Below are positions 23,683-34,866 of a stretch of 64,000 nucleotides of DNA, one piece after another. This DNA is from Reticulitermes speratus. Its lineage: Eukaryota; Arthropoda; Insecta; Blattodea; Rhinotermitidae. Location of the stretch: the NCBI GenBank assembly GCA_021186555.1, contig JAJKFL010000010.1:8041085-8105084 (forward strand), written 5' to 3'. The notes beneath the pieces were generated by a model. It worked only from the letters and a program-made list of their open reading frames with translations, did not search any database and was not told where the DNA came from. Numbering within the stretch: the stretch's first letter is position 1; each line of letters opens with the position of its first letter. The translations under genes and the position numbers were made by a program.

Positions 23683-23696
23683 CGTTCATTCATTCA

Positions 23697-23702
23697 TTTA
23701 TT
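23697..23702 (-). promoter_or_regulatory. candidate NANS polyadenylation signal
   Basis: An AATAAA on the minus strand, the first I noticed after the NANS stop codon, 427 bp downstream. Without transcript ends this is only a candidate. Confidence 0.3.
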
Positions 23703-24128
23703 AACCTTTCATTAAATCCAGTACACGGTGTACAACCATGGATAAAGAAATGGTCATCAAATACAAAAAGCAACAAAAATAAAACAAATGAACAAGATAA
23801 GCAAAACAATAAATAAAAAATATATATATACATATACAAATTGCTTGCTGTAAATCCTCTGGAAATGTATCGAAGTTCACATACAAATCAAACTTGCATT
23901 CACCTCAAATGAAGAGCATATTATTTTCTGGGAATGCAGGATGAACTTCTGATTAGTCCATGATGTAAGTATGGAGAATGGAATGTGTCATATGGCCAAA
24001 ATAATGGGTATACTGCTGGAATTTTTTGAGGCAGTACCTACAATGCTTTTACAATCAATTCCTTCAATGTGAAAGTATAATTTTCTTGCACTGACAGCAT
24101 TGCAAAGAAAGCAGTATAAATTTCATGC

Positions 24129-24485
24129 TCAGATCACATCAGTGAACATTATACTCTCATCCTCTTGAATATTTCTCACTACTTCCTTTCCAATAATGTG
24201 CCCATATTTCTCAGCTGGATATCCCTTGGGTTCAGCTACCTTCACTTTAACACTGTCTGCTGTAATGTGCTCTCCTGCAGATAAATGCCGTGCTGCCACG
24301 AGAGTTTTCCCAAGCTTTTTATAACATGGTTCCTCACTCGGCTGGAACTGCTTGATAGGAGATCCTAGTGCAGCTTCAACAGTATGAACCTGACGCACAA
24401 GGTCATGGAACTCTGCTGGGGTTAGGGAACAGATGTGGTCACTGCCTTTCCAAGATTTATCTAAAGTGATGTGTCTCTCCAACAC
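24129..24485 (-). CDS. NANS: NANS exon 5 (C-terminal, SAF domain)
   Basis: The minus-strand acceptor CTTCATAG precedes 24485. The exon encodes VLERHITLDKSWKGSDH, then the SAF domain (LGKTLVAARHLSAGEHITAD, AEPKGYPAEKYGHIIGKEV) and stops with TGA at 24131-24129. It supplies 118 residues. Confidence 0.96.
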   Translation of the reverse strand: MLERHITLDKSWKGSDHICSLTPAEFHDLVRQVHTVEAALGSPIKQFQPSEEPCYKKLGKTLVAARHLSAGEHITADSVKVKVAEPKGYPAEKYGHIIGKEVVRNIQEDESIMFTDVI

Positions 24486-27400
24486 CTATGAAGTGTAACA
24501 AGGTGATGTTAGTATATTGTGCAAAGCATGATCTATAACTGATGTAAGACAGTCTGAAACTGTAGAGGAGGTAGTGTTACCATGTCCCCAAGTTTCAGAA
24601 AGTAGTCTGAGCTTGTATATGCACTCTTGAGTGATATAGTCACTGTTTTTTAATTGCTGCAATCTCATCAAGCTATGGCTGGTAGAGTGCAGGTAGTGTT
24701 TGCTTGTAAAATGTATTCAGTTGATGAAGAATGCTCATTTGCAGTGAGTTTTCCAGGTACATGCCAAAACTTTTGAAAAAATACCTTTCCTTGCCAAAAT
24801 GGAAGCAAGCCCTAAAACACTAGGCAGCTGCTGACTCTTCAGAGTGGTGTATCAAATGCTTAGCTCACATGGCAAGAAAACTTGGACATGGTTAGATCTG
24901 TAAAGAAACTCTCCTTCAGACAGGGAATCAAGGAGCCAGTATTGCAGGTGGTTTCAAGAATCTGCATCCAGTGGATTTCTTGATACAGAACTTGTTTTCT
25001 CACATTAGGCTTGGTTTACGTTATGTAGGAATGTAAACCCTTAAAACGTGCTGGTGTTCTAAAAATCCCCTAGCAGTTCGTGAACTTCTTTCGCATAATG
25101 ATGTCACAGTCTGAGCGCATGAAAAATCAGAGGGCCTGTGGTTTTTGAAGAAACAAGTTCCCTTCTGTTACGTTTGATAAATCTTACACCATTCTTCAAG
25201 GAATTAACAGAAAATGTATGGTTGGTTGAAGTGTTTTGTTGTTGTGATTATTATTAGTAGTAGTAGTAGTAGTATTGGTGGTGGGGGCGAAGCCCTGGTT
25301 TGTGGCCAGTATATTTGTCCAATCTTACCTCATGTGATGTTTATTTATTTATGGTGTAGTTTGAAGGATGAAGTCTACAGAATGAACACCCCCCCCCCCC
25401 CCCAAAAGAGGAGTTACCGGAAAATATATGAAGAGAAATTTTGGAAATTCATTGGAAAGAACTTCGTCAGGTGAATTTCAAAACTCTTTACATGTACATG
25501 GTGTAGAGATTTTGTATTCATGTGCATGTACATACCAGCATTTTTAACACCTCTTATAATATAGGTAAGTCTATTTTATTGTTTTGTGGACCTATACTTG
25601 ACTCATAGTGGGAAAATCTTGTAGTGTCTGGCAGTGAGTCAGTCCCTGCTGGGAGCTGGAATTTCAACTTCATCAAAGAGATGCCTTTCTTGGACATAGT
25701 AATGAACAAGTGTGTTCCTTAAAACATAAGAAATTTCATGACTGACTAGCTAACTATGAACTAGGACTATGACTATGAAGGAAGACCACCATGAGGTTAG
25801 GCTACTGTTGCACTTTCATGCTCCCACAAATATCCTCTCTTACCTGTGCTCCCATTGCCACTGCAGCCACAGATATAGCAGTACCCAACTCATGACCAGA
25901 ATAACCAATAGGAATATCAGTAAACTCTCGTTTGTATGTCTTTATTACACGGAGGTTAATGTCCTGTGCAGGGGTAGGGTATGCTGACACGCAATGTAGC
26001 AAGCAAAATTGAGATTTTGCAGATGTTAGTAGGTTGTATATGGAACGTACTGTATCCATGTTCTGCATGCCTGTGGGAGAAATTAGTAAGATCAGGGCCG
26101 TTAATAAAAAAGGCAAGACTTAACAGTTCTCCCTAGAGCAGACCATGAAGGCCCAGAGGAGGAATAGAGGTATAGCTCTACTCTTTCTTTAACCCTGGCA
26201 CTAGATGAGGGTGGGTGGTCAACTCCACGCCCCGGCTGCTTTACCCCCCGGGAAAGAGACCCGGTGCACACAAAGAAAATTGTGAGCTTTCAGACTTGCA
26301 GCGATGCAGTTGTCTTCATTCTTCTGGGGCATAGTGACACATTGCTGGGTGATCTTCCCGGGTCTCATATTCAAGGGCTGAAAAATCTACAACTTCTCAA
26401 TGCTTGAATATGAGACCAGCATACTGTCTCAGACTGTTGGGCACCAACCACCCAGCAATAGTGTTATATCCCAGAAGAGTAAACACCTCATAAATAAAAT
26501 TATTGGTCTTCCTTACGGTTATGTCACTCACCTGTAGATACAACTAGTGGTATTTTCTTTGTGGCTGCATGCTGCAGTAATGGGAAATTATTTGCATCAC
26601 CAGAACCAATCTTCAAAAATGGTACTGCTAATGAATTTAGGGCATCCACTGAAACCTTAAATAAGTCAACACACAGCATAAGAAAAGTGACAGATTACGC
26701 CTACCTCTAATAACATGCTTGAATTTATTCCACTAGATGTGAAAAAATGGTACCACCTCTCATTATATGTTAAAGATCTGAAAATATACAAAAATAAAAG
26801 ACCTGACATCAGTTATGCAGACTGACAATGTCATGGAATTTCCATAACAGTTCCAACTTTATATCCTGGAGAGTTCTAAAGTAGTATTCAAAATGATAGG
26901 ATTTTCATGAGGTTTGAGGTTTTCAGTGGTGTTGCTGATGATTCAAGACTTCTGAGATGTAATGCTGTGTCATTTGGGTGAGTGGTTTCCAAAATTTTGA
27001 AGGAAAATAGTGCCTTCATTTTCATGGTTCCTGCTGTCCAAATGACTTCTTCTTCTGAAGAAGAAATCATACTTGATTTTAAATTTTCGTGGATGATGCA
27101 GAATAACAGTACATTGTGATAAACAAAAACATGTATAATTTCATGGCCTAATAATGTCACTCTTCTGAAGTTTAATCCTCATTAAAAACACATAATTATT
27201 TCGTCCCTTACAGACACCAAATTTCATACCAATATGGAACAGCAACACTCCTCTTGGACTACCCTTAATATGAGAGACAGAAAGCTCTTCTGAAATGTTG
27301 GTAACTATTTACCAGTGTGATCTGGGGTATTTCCAGTGTTCTTTATGACAATTAGTCATCTGAGATATGCCTTGTTCAATGAGCAGGTCATGGAGACTTT

Positions 27401-30400
27401 GCATTCATTCCCTGAAGGTGTGGAGAAAACCCCCTCACAATGATATGCAAATCTAGCATTATGGCCCTTTTCAGGGCCAACAAAATGACAGTCCTTCCCC
27501 CCTTACGTTCAACAGTTGGGTGTCCTTCAGGTCTTCATTTCTTCCTGCTCCCTTTGCTTCATTTTGTTTCCATCTGCTCTACTTCCTTCTTCAGTTCCTC
27601 ATTTCCTCCTCCCTCCCACTGTTTCATTCCCCTTTCCCTGCCTCTACCAGGTTCAACCAATAGATCCACCCACCCCACAACACCTCATCTCCTATTGGCT
27701 CACTATTACTTGCCAAACACAAGCCCTCAAGGAAAGTATTTGTGGCCCTTGGTCACCTGAGTAGTTGCAGTACTACAATTCAACAAACAAAATATAGTAG
27801 GTCTACAGAACATAATATGGCCACTTTATTCATTCATTCATTCTGTAGTCTGTCTTACGACAGGTCCGTAGCCTCTTCCAAAGCGAGTTCTCCACAGGGT
27901 GCGATCAAGTGCTTCCTCTTTCAATTTCCAGTATCTCCAGAGGAAGCATCTCGCATTTGGCATTTGTCTCTGTTTCTGGAAGAGACTATCCAGGAAAAGT
28001 AATAATGTGGTAGTTTTTCCATTTGCTTTCCACATCGCAGTACAGCAGCCGTTCAGACCACTCTGGTCACGCCTGTTGCTACATGATCATGAACCATCTC
28101 GAGCATCATTTGCTCTGTGCTTCATGTCGCTACTGATGTCGCTGCTTCCGGCATCAGGGGAGTTTTTATTCGGTTTCCCACCTCCTAGGCATCTCTCTTC
28201 GTCTGGTTCCTACCCTTTTGATCTGTCTGGCTTGGGAGACCCTACTGGTAGCAATGCTACCGGCGGCTTAGCTCTCAGGGTCACTGGAACTCACAAGCCC
28301 CTCTACCACGGCAAGGTGAAGATACCAACAAAGGGGCCACTTTATTAGCAGAGAAAATTGTTTAGAAACTACAATTCATCACTTTTCAGACAGCACACAG
28401 TAAACCAATCACTCTTTGTGTTTTACCAAGTTTAGTATGGCCTACTACCTTGTCATTCAACCGTACTTTTAGCGTAACTTGTTGTTTGTAAATAATGGCC
28501 TGCTAGTTAATTCAGTCCCCGCCATTTTTTATATATGTATACACATGTGCGGCACTCAGGCAAGTACTTAATGAATTATGCGGCCCTCCTGCGGGTTAAA
28601 GTTGGCCAGCACTGCCCTATATAATGTGACAAATTCTTCCAGGAACTTATTTCTTGAACTATCTCGAAGATGGAGGCAGCAAGCTCCTCCAAAACATTGT
28701 TAACAAACTACAATCAAGATGGCATCACATTCCATAAGACTGCTGTCTTCAGCTACCAAACAGCATGGTGTTATAGAGAAGACTTGAATCTTCAACAATA
28801 ATAACTTTTAATCCAGTGTTTCAACCTCTGACGTCTTTGAAAGGATATAGGAAAGTACAAAACTATACTGCTTAAAATTAGAAAGCAGAATTTACTAGAG
28901 CACGGGCTCAGTCACAAGCATCACAAACACAGAAACCAATCAACTTTCTTAATGTTCGAGTGTTGGCCACAGAAGGAAGTCTGAACATGAAAGGTCCAGT
29001 ATGTATACAGTTGTCTCATCAATTTTTTCTTTGCTCACTGAAAAAGCAAATGAAAACTAATATTCCAGTTAAGTTTGCATATTACTGGATACTTTTCGAA
29101 CTCTGCATAGCTCACTTATTTCATTGCTAGATGTGTTATAAATATTGTACTGCACAGTATGAAATTACTTTTAGTTGGTTTTTGTTATTCATGTTACAAA
29201 TTAAAGTTCTTGTATCATAATGAAGTCTGTATTTTATGTTGCATTGTTATGACAAGTTTTTAAGAAAATCATTTCAGTTTAATTTGAGTTTCATGTAAAG
29301 TAGGGGTTACAATGAAACTATATGAACTAAATTAAATGTGCATAACATTTTTATGTGGACCCTTAGTACCAAATTTAATCAAAATCTTTCCAACAGTTTC
29401 TCAGTCATAATAAAATAATGACAGAAATAACACCTTCAGTACCATGAAAATCTTTAAAGATAAGTTATGCTGGGAACACCCCCTAAAACCATTATTTTGA
29501 TACTTTACTAATATAGTGTGCAGTGACAAGTTTCACTCTTTTCAAACTGTATCTCTAAAACCATTATTTGAAGTTCATACCACATCCATAGCTGAAGCAG
29601 TGAAGATGATTCCTATCTGAAATGCATATTTCTGAAGTTCTTTGAACTGAGCATCTGAAAACTCAAGGTGTTGCTTATGCTCTCCATAGGTACTGCCCCA
29701 GGAATTGGGCCCAACATATGGCCGGTTGAGAGCTGCAGAATTGAACTTCTCATGCAGACATGTCTTCTGGAACTTCACACAGTCTGCACCACTTTCCTAA
29801 AACAATTAGAGAAATGAAGTATGGCCTTCTGTGTCATGGCATGGTGTTGTAACACAGATGACCAATCAAAACATTTGCCACCATATCTCATACAGATAAG
29901 TTACAAGTTCCCAGTCTTCACAGTACAGTGAATAGTTGCCGAAGCTTCTTTGGTTCACATGGTACTTTCAAACTACTTATTTTTATTATTATACTAAGAC
30001 ATGAATGAACAAGTACAGTACTGAAGTTAAACAGATATTTCTGCCATATTTTGACATACTGTTATATATTTTATTCAACACATTGTACCTGATGATAAGT
30101 TAGCTAAATTTAGTTCAGTTTATATTACATTCTGTCTCACTAACTAACACCTTGGAAAAGAGTCCTTCTTGACGAGCTGATACGTTCTCCACTAGTCACA
30201 AAACTCTTCCCATTTTATTGAACCTGAATGTTCATTACCATTTTCACAAGAGCCTTACAGCTACAACCAGGTCTCTCAAGCTGTTTTCTTTCCTCCAGTT
30301 ATGTTTTGTCTTGCAAACACAAGTAATAGATGGATTGTATAACATGCTTAGTGTTACATGATGCTAATGAGATTCAAGAACACACTCATTCTATCACAGT

Positions 30401-31133
30401 CATTCTTCAAACATTTTCACATGCTTCCAATGTCTATACAGTCATAGATATCAAAACTTCATATCAGGAAAACCTAAAAACTGTGCAGCGCCTTCTGAAT
30501 AATAATCAAAAGCTGTTGATGCTCTGAAATGTGGTGTGTGCTGAACTTTCAACAGAAGCACATTCAGTTACCAGATATATATTGCAAAAAATATTAAATG
30601 ATCAACAAGTGCTGCACCATACCAAAAACCAAACTAAAGCAGGAATCTAATCACACTTAACATAGAAAGAACTAAAGTTACCTAATGTAATATTTATCCA
30701 AACCATGTGTCTTCAGGTTTACATAAGTTTTATGCTGTTAACATAGATTCAATAGTTTCACAAAGCAAAGATTTTCTTTCTCCCAGAAATTCTGTTGTGT
30801 GGTGCCATCATGTCTAGAACAACATACTTCATTGTAGATGAAATGATAAATTTTCCTCCTGTTAATGACTGTGGGTCTTCACTGAGAAGAATGTTTGGGA
30901 ATGTTCCTCACCTATATTACATATTAACAGATTGCTGTTTTGAGTAAAACATATCTGACTGATACAGTTCCTACCTTTGCTGCCCTTATTAATGATTTAG
31001 CTATGTCCATGTCACCTTGGTGATTTTGTCCAACTTCAGCAATTATGAAACATGGATGTGATCTTCCAACCCATTTACCAGGAGCCAATTCGATCTCTTT
31101 TGCCATTGGTGACAACAGAATCTTCCTGTCCAT
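24129..31133 (-). CDS. NANS: N-acetylneuraminate-9-phosphate synthase (sialic acid synthase)
   Basis: Five exons (31133-30975, 29796-29581, 26655-26532, 26070-25844, 24485-24129) join in frame, all GT-AG, into 360 aa plus stop; human NANS is 359 aa. The enzyme condenses phosphoenolpyruvate with N-acetylmannosamine-6-phosphate to make Neu5Ac-9-phosphate in the cytosol. Residues about 10-280 form the NeuB-type barrel, with FIIAEVGQNHQGD, GADCVKFQK, YGEHKQHLEF, PFLKIGSGDANNFP and IPIGYSGHE in order. His226 and His247 (ERHITLDK) are 21 residues apart, like the two metal-binding histidines of bacterial NeuB. Residues about 300-355 form the C-terminal SAF (antifreeze-like) domain, with GEPKGYP-type text (AEPKGYPAEKYGHIIGKEV). 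The gene diverges from PRIMPOL and converges with FHIP2. No break or missing key residue was found. Confidence 0.96.
25253..25403. repeat. AGT triplet run and C homopolymer
   Basis: Six to seven TAG/AGT triplets near 25255-25274, and 15 consecutive C at 25389-25403, in a NANS intron. The proline-like open frame around them is a low-complexity artefact. Confidence 0.85.
25844..26070 (-). CDS. NANS: NANS exon 4
   Basis: The acceptor TCTCCCACAG and donor GTAAGA on the minus strand bound 227 bp. The exon encodes GMQNMDTVRSIYNLL, LLHCVSAYPTPAQDINLRVI and IPIGYSGHELGTAISVAAVA. His226 of the putative metal site lies here. Confidence 0.96.
26120..26275 (-). mobile_element. SINE-A copy, 3' portion
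   Basis: The minus-strand SINE-A body is read here as reverse complement: CTCCCTAGAGCAGACCATGA, TAGAGGTATAGCTCTACTCT, CTAGATGAGGGTGGGTGGTC and CGGCTGCTTTACCCCCCGGG. The tRNA head is absent (5' truncated). It lies in the intron between NANS exons 3 and 4. Confidence 0.85.
26320..26495. mobile_element. degenerate foldback-family palindrome
   Basis: The left part (CTTCTGGGGCATAGTGACAC, TTGCTGGGTG, GGGTCTCATATTCAAG) mirrors the right part (CTTGAATATGAGACC, CACCCAGCAA, TATATCCCAGAAGAG). It shares the outer CCCAGAAGAG with the foldback family at 50063 and 58143, but has a different centre. Confidence 0.55.
26532..26655 (-). CDS. NANS: NANS exon 3
   Basis: The acceptor is ATTTAAG and the donor GTGAGT on the minus strand. 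The acceptor 7 bases upstream of the stronger-looking TTTCAG was chosen because only it keeps the frame, and it gives MDVVSVDALNSLAVPF, the same length as the family. The exon encodes PFLKIGSGDANNFPLLQHAA, then IPLVVST and the first base of Gly167. Confidence 0.92.
27440..27760. repeat. pyrimidine-rich low-complexity stretch
   Basis: C/T-biased text on the + strand produces two long but unconvincing serine/proline-rich open frames. The segment CTCCTATTGGCTCACTATTA resembles CCCTATTGGCTGTCATCACG near 60533, suggesting it is part of a dispersed repeat. It lies in the large NANS intron. Confidence 0.4.
28140..28345. repeat. probable retroelement tail with short palindrome
   Basis: The segment GACCCTACTGGTAGCAATGC and the following CTACCGGCGGCTTAGC hold a short palindrome around GGTAGCAATGCTACC. 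The style is typical of conserved 3' ends of invertebrate retroelements. The open frame 27899-28348 that covers it is not similar to any protein I know. Confidence 0.35.
29581..29796 (-). CDS. NANS: NANS exon 2
   Basis: The acceptor TTGTTTTAG and donor GTATGA on the minus strand bound 216 bp in phase 0. The exon encodes ESGADCVKFQKTCLHEKFN, GSTYGEHKQHLEFSD and IGIIFTASAMDV, all diagnostic of the NeuB barrel. Confidence 0.96.
30150..30290 (-). mobile_element. LINE-A 3' end fragment, degenerate
   Basis: It shares GAGTCCTTCTTGACGAGCTG, CTAGTCACAAA, CCCATTTTATTGAACC and TTCATTACC-TTCACAAGAGC with the LINE copies at 44727 and 51833, in the same order. Confidence 0.7.
30975..31133 (-). CDS. NANS: NANS exon 1 with start codon
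   Basis: The exon starts with ATG at 31133-31131 and ends at the donor GTAGGA, encoding 53 residues through SLIRAAK. A second in-frame ATG (Met10, 31106-31104) aligns better with the start of human NANS, so either could be used. FIIAEVGQNHQGD is the N-terminal NeuB signature. Confidence 0.92.
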
Positions 31134-32843
31134 GATCTACAGTATTACCTGTAATTTCATAACAGTAGGAACATTATACAGGGCTCTAAGGCACACATTC
31201 TTCAAAATGACTCTTAGTAATACTAGTCATCTTTGAATATGTATTGGGTTTTCAAGACAGTTGTTTGATGAAGCAAATTTATTGGTTACGGGTCAGCAGT
31301 TCTCAGCAGCACCAATTTATCTTCTACCTCAGTATATGCTAAAAAGAACTCAGTCCATTCAAGCTATTTAAAGGAATTAAGGAATTAAGAAAGAGGGGGA
31401 GAGCATTGCATAATATGCAACTTTGATTTGTAGCTGCCCACTATTGTTAGGGTATGCAAAAATTGAATATAAATTGAGTAGGACGGTAAACGAGGTTATA
31501 ATAGACTGAATATGTAGTCTAGATCCGAAAATCCACGTAACAGTAGAACAGCTGGTATTCGATGCAAATGCATTATTCTGTCACTTAGTAATTTACTGAA
31601 GCGGAAATGAACTTGACAAACGGAAAAATCTTTAAGTGTATATTTTATTAGTTGTGATTAATACACCCACGGGGATGTTTTGCATTAAGGAATAATCTGT
31701 CTTCGGGAAGAAAGTCAGCTAGCTGATGCCCGTCCACATGCCCAGTGATTAGTGCACGTTTCCGCAGACTTCTTTCGCGATTCTCGTAGACATCCTTTAT
31801 TATAGCTCTTGGTTTGTTCAATGACACTATCGCCTCCTTAAGTTATATACCTAGCTGCAAATGATAACGATGATCAGTTATGTTACATTGGAAAGGATAT
31901 GGAACAAAGAGCTCGTGGCTCAGCATACGGGGTTATCACAGCATTTGTCGGTAGTTGCAGAAAAGTCACGAAAACTGTGTACAAATAGCACGCAGTACTG
32001 CGTTCACATCTTTTTCACGTGGGAGTGGGAACACCATTCGTTACGACATTTCCTGTTTTTACGGCACTTTCTGCTTTACGGATCGGACCATTGATCAGCC
32101 ACTTTTGACATAACAGAAAATTCTGATGAAGATACAAACGATAACTTCAACAACGGGAACTTTTGTATAACATATTCTTTGCGCCTCTGCCACCATAACC
32201 AATCATATTAGTTCGGTGACAGTCGTGTTTGCAACAGCAACATAACCAACATACATGTTGTACATGATGTACGGGCCATACTATAATGTTATTAATTGGT
32301 ACTCAAGCATCTGATAATAATATAGCGTACTTAAAACAATATAAAAGATGATATGTGCTTGTAAATATATTTCACGAACACTATTCCGCGATAGTTATAT
32401 ATCAATTCCGACCGTAAAGGAACATTGCGCAGAGCGTCCTTTTTTGAAGTTGGCATACATGACTTTGGAGTCGATTCCTATAAATTCAAACTACGGCGCT
32501 TGAGAAAGCGGTTACAAGCCAGTTAATCTGTGGTTACAAGTACTTCCAATATTTACAGTGTGATTTCAATTGCGACGTTTTGTGAGCAATTTTTAAATGC
32601 TGCAGCAGGTATGTTTGTTTAGATGTAACGATGAACAAAGACACTTACATTACTTTGTATTTGTATTATAATCATGCATGGCGCTATAAATCCACTTTTC
32701 CCTCCAGTATGTGTTGTGTTCACGGTTTGTAAACGCGGAAGGCGTGCCGTTACGGAAAAGAGCGGCGTACTTGTGATTGTACTCTGACTTGCGAAGCTTA
32801 CTGTGCATTTGTATGTTGACATAGGAAAAACTATTGCATATAA
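31134..32843. promoter_or_regulatory. divergent NANS/PRIMPOL promoter region, CpG-rich
   Basis: The two start codons are 1,710 bp apart on opposite strands with no ORF of note between them. By eye I counted about 27 CpG in 31681-32280, versus about 5 in 22021-22620, so the core at about 31.5-32.9 kb is CpG-island-like. No TATA box is placed with confidence. Shared bidirectional promoter activity is an inference from layout and CpG content. Confidence 0.6.
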
Positions 32844-34427
32844 ATGTCGGATATACGCTATCAGGCTTACGCCACCTTGACCCCTCGTAAATTTTACGGC
32901 AAAAACAAAAGTGGGAAATCATGTGAAGTTCAGGCGGACGAGAAACAGAAGTGCAAAGATATCAGACAAGAGCTTAAATATCAGAAATGGCCACGTAGTT
33001 TGGATCCAGTAGCAACTTGGAAGGTATTCAGAAAACAGCAAGATGCCTTAGAATATGCCCGAATAAGGAAGAATGGCTTTATGACATTTGCGTTTCAGGA
33101 TAAATTTGGGTGCCGCATGTTTCTGGTTGCACATCCTACTGTGTTTTGGTTCTACGACTCTAAAAGAAGCTGCCAAGACAGATGTTCATATGAAATTATT
33201 TTAGAGTATGCCGTCTGTAAACTTTACTTTGATTTGGAATTTAATAGGGAATATAATTGTCAGCATGATGGGAGTAGAATGGTGGAGACATTCATAAAAG
33301 TAGTATCATTTCATCTAAAAAGGGAATGGGGTGTAACTGCAGACAGACATCATGTGATAGACTTAGATTCAAGTACGGAACATAAATTTAGTCGACATTT
33401 GATCTTCATGTTGCCAAATGTTATCTTTCAGGACAACTGTAATTTAGGAAATTTTGTGAAGGACATGTGTAGTGAACTTCGAATTTATATTAATCAACGC
33501 TCCAAGCAGAAAGAAGGTAGACCTGAGGACAATGATTTTTATTGCAATATTGACAAGTCACATGTTTTTGAGTTACTTGTTGTGGATAATAATGGTACAA
33601 ATAGGTTGTTCTGTGATGAAAGTGTATACACTAAAAACAGACATTTTCGTCTGTACATGTCCACCAAGCTAAATAAGAATGCTCCACTGATTGTTAGTAA
33701 AGAAAATCAGTACAGATGTGCAAAAATATGTGGAAATAATTACAACCAAGACTTGCAGTTATTTCTTGATTCACTTATAACCTATGTTCCAGTTGATGCA
33801 CATGATGCAAGAGTTCTTAAATACGGACGTTTTGGCAGCCAAGAATTATGTGCAGCTTACCGTCCTTCTAGAGTACCTTCTGAAAGTTTAATGTCTAGGT
33901 CCGATGTCAAATCTCCATACCCTGAGGTGGATGAATTTGTGACTAACATAATTTATCCAGGGTGGATACGGCAGTGGTTATATTTTAGCAGTGGGAATCA
34001 TATTGTCTATGATATTGCTGGTTATCGCTACTGTGGAAATATAGGTCGTCAGCATCGTAGCAATAACATAAAATATGTGGTGAACCTTACAAATTATACA
34101 TATTACCAAAAGTGTCATGACCCAGAGTGTGCACGTTATTGTTCTGAACAATGCAAACTGCCACCAGAACTCATATTTTTTCTTGAAGATGACAGTTTTC
34201 TTCATTCCACAGAACATAATTCAAATTTTTCAACAACATTTGGGTATTTTGGCATGTTGGAAGAAGACTTTGTACACTTAATAGATGCTGTGGAAAGTAG
34301 TGAGAATGACTGTCATAATGTTTTGCATCTAGGGGACACTCCTTCAGTTCCATTAAGTTTTCCTGACTGTGGACTGTCAGATCATGATGCGTCATCAGCG
34401 CTGGATAGCATAGCCAATTCTGTATAG
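32844..34427 (+). CDS. PRIMPOL: PrimPol, DNA-directed primase/polymerase
   Basis: A single open frame of 527 codons, starting at an ATG immediately preceded by an in-frame TAA, so the start is secure. PrimPol re-primes stalled replication forks and performs translesion synthesis in nucleus and mitochondria. The AEP catalytic core holds motif I LYFDLEF (Asp130, Glu132), motif II FSRHLIF (Ser183, His185) and motif III LFCDESVYTKNRHFRLY (Asp258), all intact. The UL52-type zinc knuckle has Cys397, His404, Cys424 and Cys429 (YRYCGNIGRQHRS and YQKCHDPEC). The acidic C-terminus (LEEDFVHLIDAVESSE, about 472-487) is placed like the RPA-binding motif of human PrimPol; that role is inferred. Length is close to the human 560 aa. 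The coding region has no intron. Candidate polyadenylation signals are ATTAAA near 35569 and AATAAA near 35784. Confidence 0.97.
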   Translation: MSDIRYQAYATLTPRKFYGKNKSGKSCEVQADEKQKCKDIRQELKYQKWPRSLDPVATWKVFRKQQDALEYARIRKNGFMTFAFQDKFGCRMFLVAHPTVFWFYDSKRSCQDRCSYEIILEYAVCKLYFDLEFNREYNCQHDGSRMVETFIKVVSFHLKREWGVTADRHHVIDLDSSTEHKFSRHLIFMLPNVIFQDNCNLGNFVKDMCSELRIYINQRSKQKEGRPEDNDFYCNIDKSHVFELLVVDNNGTNRLFCDESVYTKNRHFRLYMSTKLNKNAPLIVSKENQYRCAKICGNNYNQDLQLFLDSLITYVPVDAHDARVLKYGRFGSQELCAAYRPSRVPSESLMSRSDVKSPYPEVDEFVTNIIYPGWIRQWLYFSSGNHIVYDIAGYRYCGNIGRQHRSNNIKYVVNLTNYTYYQKCHDPECARYCSEQCKLPPELIFFLEDDSFLHSTEHNSNFSTTFGYFGMLEEDFVHLIDAVESSENDCHNVLHLGDTPSVPLSFPDCGLSDHDASSALDSIANSV

Positions 34428-34866
34428 AATATCAGTGTTGAAGTCTGGCCTGAGCAAGGACCATGTTGACAAGACTGTATTGTGTTGCATGTGTCATTTT
34501 GCAGTGACCATGTCTATTACTGGGAAGTACATATACAGTGAAGGTGAGAACTCTACACCAGTCATGACGGAACACAAGTCTAAACTGTATGCACTTAAGG
34601 GTATTATACAGGCTTCAAGGCATCACGAACACAGAACTGTCCTACAGGACCTCAGTCTGAACACAGGTCTACCTTCTGTTCATCATGAGAAGGTAATATT
34701 GCTCATTTCTGTTGGTTTCAAATATGATATTCACATGGTTAAAAAATTACTTAATTATTTTAGTGTTTATATAATGCAGCAGAACATCCCAGTTCATGGC
34801 TGTCTTGACAAATGAACTCAGTCAGTCAGAGTTATGTTGAACCCTTCATAAAATATTCATATAGAT

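Larger units (their letters stand above)
15457..24128. other. tail-to-tail intergenic region and UTRs between FHIP2 and NANS
   Basis: No convincing coding exon was found. The region is CpG-poor (about 5 CpG in 22021-22620, counted by eye) and contains old transposons: a mariner relic, a split SINE with a nested MITE, two palindromic elements and a TA MITE, each listed separately. A half copy of the foldback family (TATCCCAGAAGA) lies near 16226. Exact 3' ends of the two genes cannot be set from sequence alone. Confidence 0.6.

Noticed and set aside
26649-26655. Alternative acceptor TTTCAG for NANS exon 3, seven bases further into the exon
   Set aside because: It breaks the frame with exon 2 and shortens a block whose length is conserved in the family; ATTTAAG keeps both.
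27440-28348. Serine/proline-rich frames of 106 and 149 codons
   Set aside because: Pyrimidine-rich and repeat-derived sequence, located within the large NANS intron on the opposite strand, with no protein similarity recognised.
34435-34815. 126-codon frame directly after the PRIMPOL stop
   Set aside because: No family resemblance, and PrimPol already has a normal-length C-terminus. It is more likely 3' UTR. I also considered a read-through extension but saw no supporting motif.
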